The translations under genes and the position numbers were made by a program. A stretch of DNA of 64,000 nucleotides. Origin: Aquila chrysaetos chrysaetos (lineage: Eukaryota > Chordata > Aves > Accipitriformes > Accipitridae). The DNA lies in the NCBI RefSeq assembly GCF_900496995.4, contig NC_044010.1, positions 2,294,001-2,358,000 of the forward strand, in the 5' to 3' direction. Positions 55,301 through 64,000 of the stretch are shown here, piece by piece. Within the stretch, counting starts at the first letter, position 1. Each line of letters opens with the position of its first letter. The notes under the pieces were generated by a model. The model had not been told where the DNA came from, did not search any database, and worked only from the letters and a program-made list of their open reading frames with translations.

Positions 55301-58300
55301 CCAAGTGCACAGCTCTTCCTCAGGAACAGAGGCACTGTGCTAACACTGAGCTCTCAGAGGCAGGTAAATGCAGCTCTTGTTCTGCCAACAGAGGCTGAGT
55401 GATCAGATCAGAGTCAAAACAATCAGCAACACAACCCAAGCGTCTGAGCAAGAGGGATCAGGCTTCCCCACCCGTCCTGCACTACATGGACCTGGAAGCA
55501 GCTGTCAGAAGGCAGCCCAGCCCTGGTATAGAGCTGGAAATGGGGAGATAGGAAGGGCAAGCAAGGTTTCAATGTCCACAGCTACTGTGTAGCAGTTTGG
55601 CCAGCTCCACACACTCTCCTGAAGTTGTCTGTAGGTAGTAGAGTCAGCTGCATCATGGGGCAACCACAGCTTCAGCAGCACCTTCCCCTCTGCACCTCCT
55701 CAGAGCAAGAAAATTATCAGTCCTCCCCGACACCTCTTCTATGCCTCTTACAGATATCATTATTCCAGACTTTGTACAGTCAGACTGACACACACTCAGA
55801 TGGTGCAACTCACCACAGGCTGCTCTTCCTTCGCCACACTCTCTTCATATTCAGCTTCTCTTTGCTACAGTGGATGAGAACACAACATATTAACACAGGT
55901 GAGCAAGCAGCAAGCAAGGGTGCAAGTCCCTTCCAGACTGTTTGAGCAAGGGAACCTGCAGCTTCATGTAGCCCATTGCAAAACCAGGACAAATCAGCAG
56001 AGATCAACAATGCCAGTGCAAAATGCCCACTTGGCCCTGGTCCCAGCCCCATGGAGAACTCTGGAGTCTCCCAGATGGAAAGAAATCAAGGTGTCTGCTC
56101 TGGATGCAGCAACAGCCCTTAGACAGCCCACCAAGCTGAGACAGAGACAACAGCAATTCAGCACCAGACCTTCCACCTGGCACACAGCACAGAAGAAACA
56201 AGCCTAGAAAAGTCCCAGGGTTGTCCTAGCATCAAAATGCTGCCTATGGGTCACCTCAGCACTCTGCAAACACACTGGGACAAAAAAAAAAAAAAAAAAA
56301 AAACCAAAAAAAACCCACCCCAAAACATTTATTGCAGGTTTCTCAACCACTTCTGCATATGTTTCTACATCCTTCCCTCACTGTGGTCTGAGAACTGCTT
56401 TAAGAAGGGGAGACAGAGCCAGACTCCTCTGAGGGATACAAGGAAAAGACAAGAGTTACAAATTGTTCCAAGGGAATTTCCAATTGGGTATGTGAAACAA
56501 ATGCATCCGCCAACCCCAGCTGTGGTTCAGCACTGAACAGGTGTTTCCAGACAGCCTGGAAAAATCTCCTTCCTTGGAGATGTTCATGTATCAAGTCAAG
56601 TCTCTGAGCAGTTTGATACAGCTTTAAGGTTATCCTGCAGTGAGCAAGGGGTTGGACTAGAGACCCCCTGAGTTTCCTTCCTATCGAAGTCCTTCTGTGA
56701 GTCTACAAATCCTCACAATACATGCTCAAATGGAGTAGAATCTGCCTGCTGGGGAGAAAACAGGTCTCAAGTTGTCTTTGGCAGGAAGGATGCAACTCTT
56801 ACCATCTCCCTCTCCTCTTCCAAAACAAGCGGCTCCCTCGTCCTTTCCCAGAGGCGCAGGGACTTGTCATGGGATGCCGACACCACGTAGTCTCCATTGG
56901 GACTGAGTGCCAAACACCACACCTCCTGGTGATGCCCCTGTGTGGTAGACAGAAGAGGTAAGACACAAACACCACCCAGCTCCCAGCCCCTGAGGGACAT
57001 GCTGCTCATGCAGGGATAACGCTTCCTTTCAACAGTCTCCAAAACTTCCTACCTCCAGTGTCTGGATGTGTTCAAATTTATCCGCATCCCACTGCTTAAT
57101 CTTGCTGTCCTTCCCAGCCGTGAAGAACAGGTGGGATTTCGCCACAAACTGCAGATACATCACACTGGAAGGGAAAAAGGCTCAAATTCATCTACTTGGG
57201 GAATACTGCAGACCTCCCCCCACTCCATGCTGGACAAAAGGGTTATTGCTGGATCACAACCCCTTGGAGAGAAGATAGCCCACAGCCCAGAGATGCTGTA
57301 GGATTTGACTGACCTGTCGTCATGGGCAAAGAGAGAGCGGTGACAGTCCCCAAAATCTAAGCCCCAAATCTTCACATTCCTGTCAGCAGAGCCGGTTGCA
57401 ATTAGAGTCCCATCCTACAGAGCAACAAAGAGAGAGGAGGGTGTGGGTAGCTGGCTGGCAGCCCCATGAGGAATTGCTGCTGAACCAGTGACTAAGCAGT
57501 GCTGAGTAGGTGGACACCTGGCTCCCAAAACATGCCCTCCTGATCCCTCCACCTCCTCTCACCAGGGTGGCCCGTGCTCGTGGTACTGGCACAGCCCACA
57601 GAGCACTCTGGCTCTTTTCTGAACCTCTGCAGGCATTTAAGACCTTAGCTATATCTTGACATTTTTGGCTTCCAATGAGCCTCGTTCCAAGGACACCCCA
57701 GAGCAAGATGCAGCGCAAGAATGACCAGGCATGAAGAAACTGCTCCACCTCAGCACCTGCTCTCTGCTCCCACTAACAAAGAATTCAGGCTCCTCTCACA
57801 CAGTATCTTTAGCAGAGAGCAGGCTGTAGCTCTTCAGATGAGGGTAGGGAACCACCACAGCATTTTGATTTCCACTCACTCACAAAATGCCCTGGTCAGT
57901 TCTGTCATGACTGCTACTCCATGACCCCTCGCAGTGAGCACAGGACTGTGGGATAAGGAGGGGACTGCTGTGTCCCATCAAGAAACTGCTAAGTTGGGAG
58001 CAAGGAGGTGACAAGAAAGCATTATCCTAGAGGCTTTGCTGCCAGCAGAGGTTCTCACAGTCATCCATATCACCACAGTCCTACCTAACACACAGCCCTA
58101 ATGATACTTACGTAGGAGATGTCCATACACAGCACTGGCAGCTTGTGTCCATACAGAGAGAGAAAAAACTGAAGCAGAAGAAAGGTGTCTCAGTTAAATA
58201 TGCTGGGTAGAGATGTGCAAAAATCTCGAGCTCCAGGCTAGTTCTGCTTTACCTCAGGAGCTCTGTCTTTCTAGCACTGCCCCACTTTCCTTCTTGCCCT

Positions 58301-61300
58301 GAACACTGTTAGCAGCAGGGCCATGATGGCAGAAGTGAGAGAAGGGTGGAAGTGCCCAAGCAAGCTGAGCTAAATCTGGTGCTAATCACCACTGCCTATG
58401 GAGTTCATCTGTTTCTCTTTGCCTATCCGTCAGTGCTGGTCTGTCTTGTGTCATTCCCTAACAGTCACGTACTAATACACAACTTGCAAAACCACCACAC
58501 ACTGCTCACAAGGAAGATTCTCCTTCCCCAGGCTTTGCCTCTGCTATGCCCTATTTAATGTCATTCATGACACATCCATCCCCACTCCTACAGTGCCTCG
58601 CAGCTCTGGAGTACCACCATGCCTGCAGGGTTTAGAGTGTACCTTGCCACCTGCAGGTTCACAACACTTTCCAGATTAAAAATGGATTTTCTCCCCAGTG
58701 TGGGCCAGCCACAGTTCTGTCAGTTTGCTAGCAAACAGGCACCTGAAGTGGGATGCATGGTTTCTCTGATTCTTACTAGTGTCCCGCAATAAATATACAC
58801 TTTTCCTACATATTCCTGATCTTTCAGGCTACAGTTACATCACTCCCTGCACAGCCTCACAGCCCATTTGGTCATGCACCTTGAGCGTGTCAACGTAGAA
58901 AATCTTCACAGTGCAATCCAGTAAGGAGACAGCCAGCAGTTTCTGGTTGGGGCTGTACCGCACACAGAGAACATCTTCATCCAGCTGCAAAATGCGCACA
59001 TGTTTCATGGAAAGCCTGGCAACAAGAGGAGGAAAAAACCAATTGTTAACCCTAAACAAACAAGTTGGGAAGAGGTATGAATACAACTCACACATTGCAC
59101 GCTGGGAAAGCAAGTTAATTCTAACACACAGCATCTCATTCCTCATTATGACTTGAACAAGACAGGACTGGAAATAAGCACGGCACTGCAGGCTGATAAA
59201 CTTCACTGCTAAATTTACTGTTTAATGATCTGGAGGTCCATCCTGTGATTAGAAGCTCAACCTCACACAGAAGCAAGAGATCAGAATGTGGCAAGTGCCC
59301 TTCCACAGCTAAGCTCAGACTTTCACAAAACAGCACAGAGCTCACACTCTTCTCCGCATACCTGTCATGGGCACTTCTTACAGTGCCCAGCGAAGGCCAA
59401 AGCATCCATCAATGACAATGGATACTGCAGCTGAATGTAGTCTAGAAAGGTTTATTTTCTCACCTTTTCTGAACACTGCTCTCATCCTTCACAAACTCAA
59501 ACTCCCAGAACTTGACACATTTATCAGCACCTCCTGTCACAAAGCCACGCTGCAGGGGAAAACAAAAAAATTATTGTGAAACCAGCTTTGCTATAACCCA
59601 GACAAATTCTACAGCAAGGAGTTGTCAACACACAAGGTTTTTGAAACATCCCACATTCCTACAGTATTAACGATTAAGTGGACACCACCAGGAGCACTTG
59701 CTCTGGTTGGAGCATACATTACCCACTGGCTGAGCAACAACAATTTCAAAAGCTCTGGCAGGGAGTTGTAAGACAAAGACTCCAAATGTAAATCAAGACA
59801 TGGACTGAAACTTTGGGACTGAAAGCAGTTGTCTCAGCTGTATAATGACATGCTTGGGTTTTGTGGGCAAGTTGATACTCTCACTGTTACTGGATCACAC
59901 ACACCTTACCACCAACCCACAAGCACAGCCTTCTAAAGGAGGAACAGTTCAACATTATCTTTTTTACTTTAAGAACAAGGGTAAAATCTGTCCCATATGT
60001 TTTAATCTGTAGGGTGAATGAATCTCAGGCAGGTTATTACTTGCTATGGTTTTGATTCCACTAAAAACCACTCTGGTTTCTAGCGCAACATGACGATGTA
60101 AGAAAAATAAGAAAGGCATACACAACAAACAGAAGAAAGTGGAAATTGATAGAAACCAGTAGGAACCTGAACTGTGGTAATGGAGAAAAACTGATACAAG
60201 GAGTAAAAGACACAAACAGATTTCTACAGCCAGGGTGGTTAGGCTAAACAGAGTGAGTGTGTGCATGTAAAATGGGAACATTAAAAAGAAAACCATCTTT
60301 TCAGTAGTACTGACCCATTTCTAGAGGGAAGTATGAGAACTATCAAACAGCAATGCTCAGTAAGCATGGGTTCAGTAAACATTTCTCATCTGTTGTGCTC
60401 AGGGAAAAACTACGTACCATAATCATATTACAAGACAGTGATGAAAAACTGCTCCAAAAACTCACAAGGCTGTCAAAAAGCAGCGACCTATGTCAGACAT
60501 TTATAAATCAATGGTTCAGATCCCCAGAATCCAAGACTTACAGAGCAGAATGAGGTACTCTCTAAACTGTCAATGTCCATTCTCAGCAACTTGAGAAATA
60601 CTGGGGGAGATCCAGGAATAAACTAATGTAACACCGTAATTCAGACAGAGTAAACAGGCAGGCCTGACAACTGTGAGCATGGTCAACAGAAGTAACAGGT
60701 AATTGCAGTTTCCATCAAAGAAAGTAAACTGAATATGGAGAAAAGACCTTATGGAACATTAATTTGATGGGGATTATCCTTTTCCAAGATTAAAGCTGTA
60801 GTTGATAATAGTAACTGTTGCTCATGCAAGGCATGCCTCTTGGTCTTGTGTTACATTTTCATTACAAAACTAGGATAATACACTTCAATAGAGCACATAC
60901 TCCAGGGATTAAAGACCAGCTAAGAGGTTTCAAAGTTCAATTTTAAATGAGAAATACCTAATAACTTGACACTGCACTGCTTTCATCTTTTATGGATTAC
61001 TAGAAAAAATAACCAATTAACTGTATCTATATAATGTGAGAGCTATTCAATCTATCTGAAAAAGAATGCCCAAACAGAACCAAAACATTAATTTATACAT
61101 TAGGAAGCAAGTATCTAAGGCCCACCTATATGCTTCCTGCAAAGCAGTGCCCCAAAATGAACTTTGAGGGACACAGTGGATTATTATCAGAATACACATT
61201 CTTGCTGCAGAGCTATCATCAAAAGAGCTAATTAAGTCCTTGGATGGATTCAAAAGGCACTAGTGCATTTGGCATTGGTATAATTCCTATCACACAGTGC

Positions 61301-63953
61301 ACCCAGATTCTGGGGCCACCAGCAAAAAAAGACTAGAGTAACTTAAAAAGTACCAAAAGAACAATTAAGAGCCTGGAAAACATATCCTGCAGGGACAGGA
61401 GAAGTTCGGCCTCATGACCATCAGACAGATGGGGAGGGTGATTTGGTCAGTCAAGAAGAGTGCAACAAAAAAAAAAAAAAAAAAAAAATCACTATGTTAA
61501 CAAGATCTTTAATCCAGCAACCAAGCAGCAAATTTAACAAGGAGAATAATCAGCACTGCAGCAGGTTACGAGGAGCTGAAGGTCTCCACAGCTGGAACAC
61601 ACCCACAAGGTATGTACTGTTGCACACATGGACTCCACCAGGCAAGTCCGAGTGTTCCCAATCATGCAGAAGCCAGATGAGGTGATGAGGATGGGCCACT
61701 CAGCCCAAAGACTCATTGCCACGTGCCACACAACTAGAGAGATATTTCATCAAGATGCACATGTATCCACAGTTAAAAGTTCTTAGACGCTACCAGCTGC
61801 ATCCTCCATCTCCCAGGATGAGGGGTTCCCATGCTCCCATCAGGAGTGCAAACACAGCACTACAGGAAGGAGCTACATGAAAAGATGTGCAACAGACGAT
61901 ACTTAGAAGGGTGGCTGAGAGTTACCTGGTCTGGTGAAAGAGCAATGGACCACACCGCCCCGTCGTGAGCATTAAGTGTCTCCACCAGACTCCCAGAAGC
62001 CAGGTCATACAGCTGCAGCTTCCCTGTCTGGGGAGGAAGATACATCACAGAGGACAAATCAGCCCCTCCGCCTTCAAGACACACGATAGCTCCTAGCAGG
62101 AGGGCACCCCTGCCTCCCATCTCCCAAACAGCCAGCTTCATTAGATGCAGAGACAGCCAAACTCCTGATCTCCATCAGGGACTTCCCAAAGCTCTCCCCA
62201 GCTGTCCAGCTCAAGCCACAAGAGCTACATAATGAGTCTGGAACAGAGCAGAACCTGACTGTCACAGCGGTTTTTACACCTAAAACAAGAGTGCTCCAGA
62301 TCAGGAGATGCAATGCATTTTCTCTAAGGCTGCCTTAATGACATTTTCATAACATAATTCCCTGGGCAGTCTGGAGTGCAGAAGGACACTATTTACCTTG
62401 GTGCCAATGATGACCTGCCGGTCTCCTGGGACAAAGAGCGAGCAGAGTGCATACTCGCAGTCCATTGTCCGGATGCACTGCAAGGTCGATCTGTGGACAA
62501 AGGCAGAGCCCAAAACCTGTTACTGCACACAAAATCTGGCCCACTAAGTGAGACATGCTCCAGAGTGGCCTCTACCCATAGCTGTCTTTTCAGCTGGGGC
62601 CAGAAGATACACCACCACCATGCTATGACCCAAATGCTATCCAGCATTACTGCTAAGAACATTTTCCATAAAAACATGCCATTACATAGTCCACCATCAT
62701 GACTTACTGCTGTTATGAGCAAGGACAGAGCTCCTGTTCTCAAACAGCAATTCCCATCGTTCAGGAGAAGAGGGAGGAGTATAAGATAGCACGCTCAAAG
62801 GAAACAGAGCTTGAAGTCAGCACCCCTCAGGAAACACTGGGACAACACTCTAGATCAAAACAGTAGCCTACTCAGTCCAATACTAGATCCTTCAGATAAG
62901 CTGCCAAGAAACCCACATGTTCCCTAAAGAACAGGCAGTAGCTAGTTTAGGGTAACAGCTAGTACCTCTTATTAAAAAGGAAAAAAAAAAAAAAACAACA
63001 AAATAGTCTATATTGGACTGCTATGTATGACCTTTGTGTTTAGAGGTTTGTCTTTCCATACCTGCCACTAAACTTAGCCTCAGTGCTGATTTACAGCATC
63101 AAACTCAATGAGTTAATTATGCAGTTTTAGCTCTATAGCTTCTCAGTTTCCCTAATAAGGAAGGAAGTCAAATAGTTTTCTATTTACTTCCTTTACTTCA
63201 TTCACTATTTTATATTACTCCATCATCCCCTCTTCCTTATCACTGCCTCTCTGAACACAGCATCCCCGAGTTCTGGGAGACTGACACAACTGGACTGCGT
63301 ACCTGTTCCAAATCTTTACAGACTCTGCAGCTGCTGAGAGAATGGCAATGTTGTCAGAGCTAAAAGCCAATGTCCTGACATCACTGCGGTGGCCTCCAAT
63401 GGTTATCTTGGACACACGGACAGCCTGTGGGACTTGTGCTGACAGGTTCAGGTTGTACGACTCAATGATGTTGTTCTGGAGCAGCAGTACGATCTTCAGC
63501 TCTCCTTTTGGAGAGAGAATCAAATCAAATGACCTGTTTGATTAGACAAAATCAGAGCTGTACACAGGGGCAATAAGACAAAATGTAGGCGGGATCAAAC
63601 ATCAAGAACAACTGGGAAAGAGGAATACAGACAAAGTGCATGCCACAAACAAGTGCACCCTAAGCCACAGAAGTGTGCAAGAGGACCACTTGTGGAAGAG
63701 GTGTGAACGGACTCATGGTAGGAGATCATGGTAAGCCTCTCCCCAGCTCCAAGCTGAAAACATGTCGAGGGGGAAACTTCTTCCACCTCTCCCTGTATTG
63801 AGCTCCCAGGTAGCTGCATAACCACAGCTCAGTCTCTACAACAGGCTTTCCACTCACTTGATTTTAGAAGAAGCTCTGATGTTAGTGACCCGCTGAATCT
63901 CCTCCTGCAGGCTCAGCTCCACACTCCTTTCAGGCTCCTCTTCAGAGTTCTGT
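49221..63953 (-). CDS. WDR3: WDR3, 3' two thirds of gene (18 exons)
   Basis: WDR3 is the vertebrate orthologue of yeast Dip2/Utp12. It is a nucleolar WD40 protein of the U3 snoRNP / small-subunit processome (UtpB module) that helps process 18S pre-rRNA. Eighteen exons with GT-AG borders and matching phases join into 609 codons plus a TAG stop. WD blades are visible, with [15 protein letters not shown]...[17 protein letters not shown]...[65 protein letters not shown] and [17 protein letters not shown]. The Utp12-type helical domain follows ([20 protein letters not shown] to SRVSEAR), then a basic tail [12 protein letters not shown]. The full human protein is about 943 residues, so the N-terminal third lies right of the window. 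The gene converges on SPAG17. Confidence 0.97.
50001..50094 (-). CDS. WDR3: WDR3 exon 17 in window
   Basis: The acceptor is TTGTTCCCAG and the donor is GCCCGG|GTGAGT. It enters in phase 2 and leaves in phase 0. It encodes [20 protein letters not shown], then [11 protein letters not shown], completing the Utp12 domain. Confidence 0.96.
50883..51011 (-). CDS. WDR3: WDR3 exon 16 in window (Utp12 domain)
   Basis: The acceptor is TTTCTCCTCAG and the donor is CTCAA|GTGAGT, phase 2 on both sides. It encodes [20 protein letters not shown], then [20 protein letters not shown] and LL. This is the core of the Utp12-type C-terminal domain. Confidence 0.97.
51509..51552 (-). CDS. WDR3: WDR3 exon 15 in window (44 nt)
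   Basis: The acceptor is CTCTGTTACAG and the donor is TCGAG|GTGAGT. It enters in phase 0 and leaves in phase 2. It encodes [14 protein letters not shown] and connects in frame to both neighbours. Confidence 0.94.
52018..52115. repeat. direct repeat, copy 1 (partner 52919-53025)
   Basis: It shares ACTAAG-C-CAAGATTTCATT, CACCTGTT-like and GGAGGAAGGGA-AGAA segments in the same order with 52919-53025. Either a local duplication or two remnants of one unknown interspersed repeat. Confidence 0.6.
52919..53025. repeat. direct repeat, copy 2 (partner 52018-52115)
   Basis: Same orientation as copy 1, about 900 bp apart, inside the WDR3 intron 51553-53525. Imperfect, with a short extra segment near 52953-52968. 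Confidence 0.6.
53526..53573 (-). CDS. WDR3: WDR3 exon 14 in window (48 nt)
   Basis: A 16-codon exon in phase 0 on both sides. The acceptor is TGTGTCTCCAG and the donor is ATTACG|GTAAGT. It encodes [16 protein letters not shown]. Confidence 0.94.
54138..54230 (-). CDS. WDR3: WDR3 exon 13 in window
   Basis: A 31-codon exon in phase 0 on both sides. The acceptor is TGCCGCACAG and the donor is AAAGAG|GTAAAA. It encodes [20 protein letters not shown], then [11 protein letters not shown], a helical segment highly conserved in WDR3. Confidence 0.97.
55093..55158 (-). CDS. WDR3: WDR3 exon 12 in window (66 nt)
   Basis: A 22-codon exon in phase 0 on both sides. The acceptor is TATTTTGTAG and the donor is AAAGCG|GTAAGA. 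It encodes [20 protein letters not shown], then KA, ahead of the Utp12-type domain. Confidence 0.94.
55814..55864 (-). CDS. WDR3: WDR3 exon 11 in window (51 nt)
   Basis: A 17-codon exon in phase 0 on both sides. The acceptor is CCACTGTAG and the donor is CCTGTG|GTGAGT. It encodes [17 protein letters not shown], a charged linker conserved in WDR3. Confidence 0.93.
56282..56303. repeat. A22 homopolymer
   Basis: Twenty-two A bases, then CC and more A, in the WDR3 intron 55865-56802, about 90 bp before a CR1 remnant. On the coding (minus) strand it is a T tract. Confidence 0.95.
56395..56705 (+). mobile_element. degraded CR1 3' fragment in WDR3 intron
   Basis: It contains GAGACAGAGCCAGACTC, CTCCTTCCTTGGAGATGTTC, GGGGTTGGACTAGAGACCCC and a decayed TTCTGTGAGTCT tail, all in CR1 order. 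It is antisense to WDR3 and ends about 100 bp below the exon at 56803. Confidence 0.75.
56803..56937 (-). CDS. WDR3: WDR3 exon 10 in window (last WD blade)
   Basis: A 45-codon exon in phase 0 on both sides. The acceptor is CTACCACACAG and the donor is GAGATG|GTAAGA. It encodes [20 protein letters not shown], then [20 protein letters not shown] and EEREM. This ends the WD40 region. Confidence 0.97.
57053..57164 (-). CDS. WDR3: WDR3 exon 9 in window
   Basis: The acceptor is CCCTTCCAG and the donor is CTGGAG|GTAGGA. It enters in phase 2 and leaves in phase 0. It encodes [20 protein letters not shown], then [18 protein letters not shown]. The flanking introns are only 149 and 115 bp. Confidence 0.97.
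57314..57414 (-). CDS. WDR3: WDR3 exon 8 in window
   Basis: The acceptor is GCTCTGTAG and the donor is GACAG|GTCAGT. It enters in phase 0 and leaves in phase 2. It encodes [20 protein letters not shown], then [13 protein letters not shown]. Confidence 0.97.
58112..58168 (-). CDS. WDR3: WDR3 exon 7 in window (57 nt)
   Basis: A 19-codon exon in phase 0 on both sides. The acceptor is TTCTGCTTCAG and the donor is TCCTAC|GTAAGT. It encodes [19 protein letters not shown], carrying the GH dipeptide of a WD repeat. Confidence 0.96.
58880..59015 (-). CDS. WDR3: WDR3 exon 6 in window
   Basis: The acceptor is CTTGTTGCCAG and the donor is CTCAAG|GTGCAT. It enters in phase 2 and leaves in phase 0. It encodes [20 protein letters not shown], then [20 protein letters not shown] and VDTLK. 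Confidence 0.97.
59464..59549 (-). CDS. WDR3: WDR3 exon 5 in window
   Basis: The acceptor is TTTTCCCCTGCAG and the donor is AAAAG|GTGAGA. It enters in phase 0 and leaves in phase 2. It encodes [20 protein letters not shown], then KDESSVQKR. It is preceded by the longest WDR3 intron in the window (2.4 kb). Confidence 0.96.
61467..61488. repeat. A22 homopolymer
   Basis: Twenty-two A bases in the WDR3 intron 59550-61925. On the minus strand it is a T tract about 440 bp below the donor of the exon 61926-62027. Confidence 0.95.
61926..62027 (-). CDS. WDR3: WDR3 exon 4 in window
   Basis: A 34-codon exon in phase 0 on both sides. The acceptor is TCCTCCCCAG and the donor is GACCAG|GTAACT. It encodes [20 protein letters not shown], then [14 protein letters not shown], a canonical WD blade edge. 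Confidence 0.97.
62397..62490 (-). CDS. WDR3: WDR3 exon 3 in window
   Basis: The acceptor is TTTGTCCACAG and the donor is ACCAAG|GTAAAT. It enters in phase 2 and leaves in phase 0. It encodes [20 protein letters not shown], then [11 protein letters not shown], a WD blade. Confidence 0.96.
63303..63533 (-). CDS. WDR3: WDR3 exon 2 in window (WD blades)
   Basis: The acceptor is AATCAAACAG and the donor is AACAG|GTACGC, phase 2 on both sides. It encodes [20 protein letters not shown], then [22 protein letters not shown] WD sequence (here [20 protein letters not shown]), ending ESVKIWNR. It is the largest WDR3 exon here. Confidence 0.97.
63858..63953 (-). CDS. WDR3: WDR3 exon 1 in window
   Basis: On the minus strand the acceptor is GACATTTCTAG and the donor is ATCAA|GTGAGT. 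It encodes [20 protein letters not shown], then [12 protein letters not shown]. This acidic linker precedes the second block of WD repeats, and RVTNIR-S-KIK is characteristic of WDR3. It ends in phase 2. Confidence 0.94.
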
Positions 63954-64000
63954 CTAGAAATGTCAGATAATGGAGGAGAGTCAAATAACCCAGCACAGCC

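Larger units (their letters stand above)
53574..58879 (-). other. WDR3 introns, middle part
   Basis: Introns of 115 bp to 0.94 kb. The one at 55865-56802 holds the A22 tract and a CR1 remnant. Plus-strand open frames here, such as 54659-55267, are antisense chance frames. Confidence 0.65.
59016..63857 (-). other. WDR3 introns, right part
   Basis: The longest is 59550-61925, which is AT-rich and holds the A22 run. The intron 62491-63302 has an A15 run at 62981-62995. Nothing else is recognised. Confidence 0.65.

Noticed and set aside
49377..63857. Intronic snoRNA genes in WDR3 (expected in some ribosome-biogenesis genes)
   Set aside because: I looked for C-box/D-box pairs with terminal stems on the minus strand. 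TCATCA matches occur, but none has a convincing partner and stem.

Overview
This window is vertebrate nuclear DNA, almost certainly from a bird. It has small exons in long introns with GT-AG splice sites, and several copies of the CR1 LINE family, including the typical CR1 3' tail of repeated ATTCTATG. It also has an avian-type solo LTR, and no bacterial or phage gene structure. Two conserved protein genes explain all the coding sequence I can support, and they face each other tail to tail. The gene pair and its orientation match the SPAG17-WDR3 neighbourhood of other amniotes.

Plus strand, 2890-45565: the 3' half of SPAG17 (sperm-associated antigen 17, PF6 orthologue), a giant protein of the C1a projection of the ciliary and flagellar central pair. 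I resolved 23 internal exons that join in one uninterrupted frame of about 1,090 codons. A probable short terminal exon lies at 45545. The exons carry an acidic/basic low-complexity region (10.2-10.4 kb), a series of DGT/DGS beta-type repeats (10.5-21.4 kb), a charged coiled-coil-like region (23.7-31.7 kb) and a C-terminal MSP/ASH-like domain (36.0-42.0 kb). The 5' half of the gene lies left of the window.

Minus strand, 63953-49221: the 3' two thirds of WDR3 (WD repeat protein 3, yeast Dip2/Utp12), a U3 snoRNP/SSU processome subunit. Eighteen exons join in one frame of 609 codons plus stop. They cover several WD40 blades, the Utp12-type C-terminal helical domain and a lysine/arginine-rich tail. 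The gene begins right of the window.

The rest is intron or the 3.6-kb space between the two gene ends. It holds CR1 copies (5.8, 7.5, 8.9, 14.9, 16.0-17.5, 22.7, 40.2-41.5 and 56.4 kb), an 839-bp solo LTR (20459-21297), an AT-rich microsatellite field (19.24-19.70 kb), a few tandem repeats and homopolymers. The two genes do not form a pathway: one is a motile-cilium structural gene and the other a housekeeping ribosome-biogenesis gene. I found no previously undescribed system. The most interesting local feature is the LTR, which ends only 27 bp before a SPAG17 splice acceptor. It has replaced that intron's upstream acceptor region and leaves an open frame running from the LTR into the exon.
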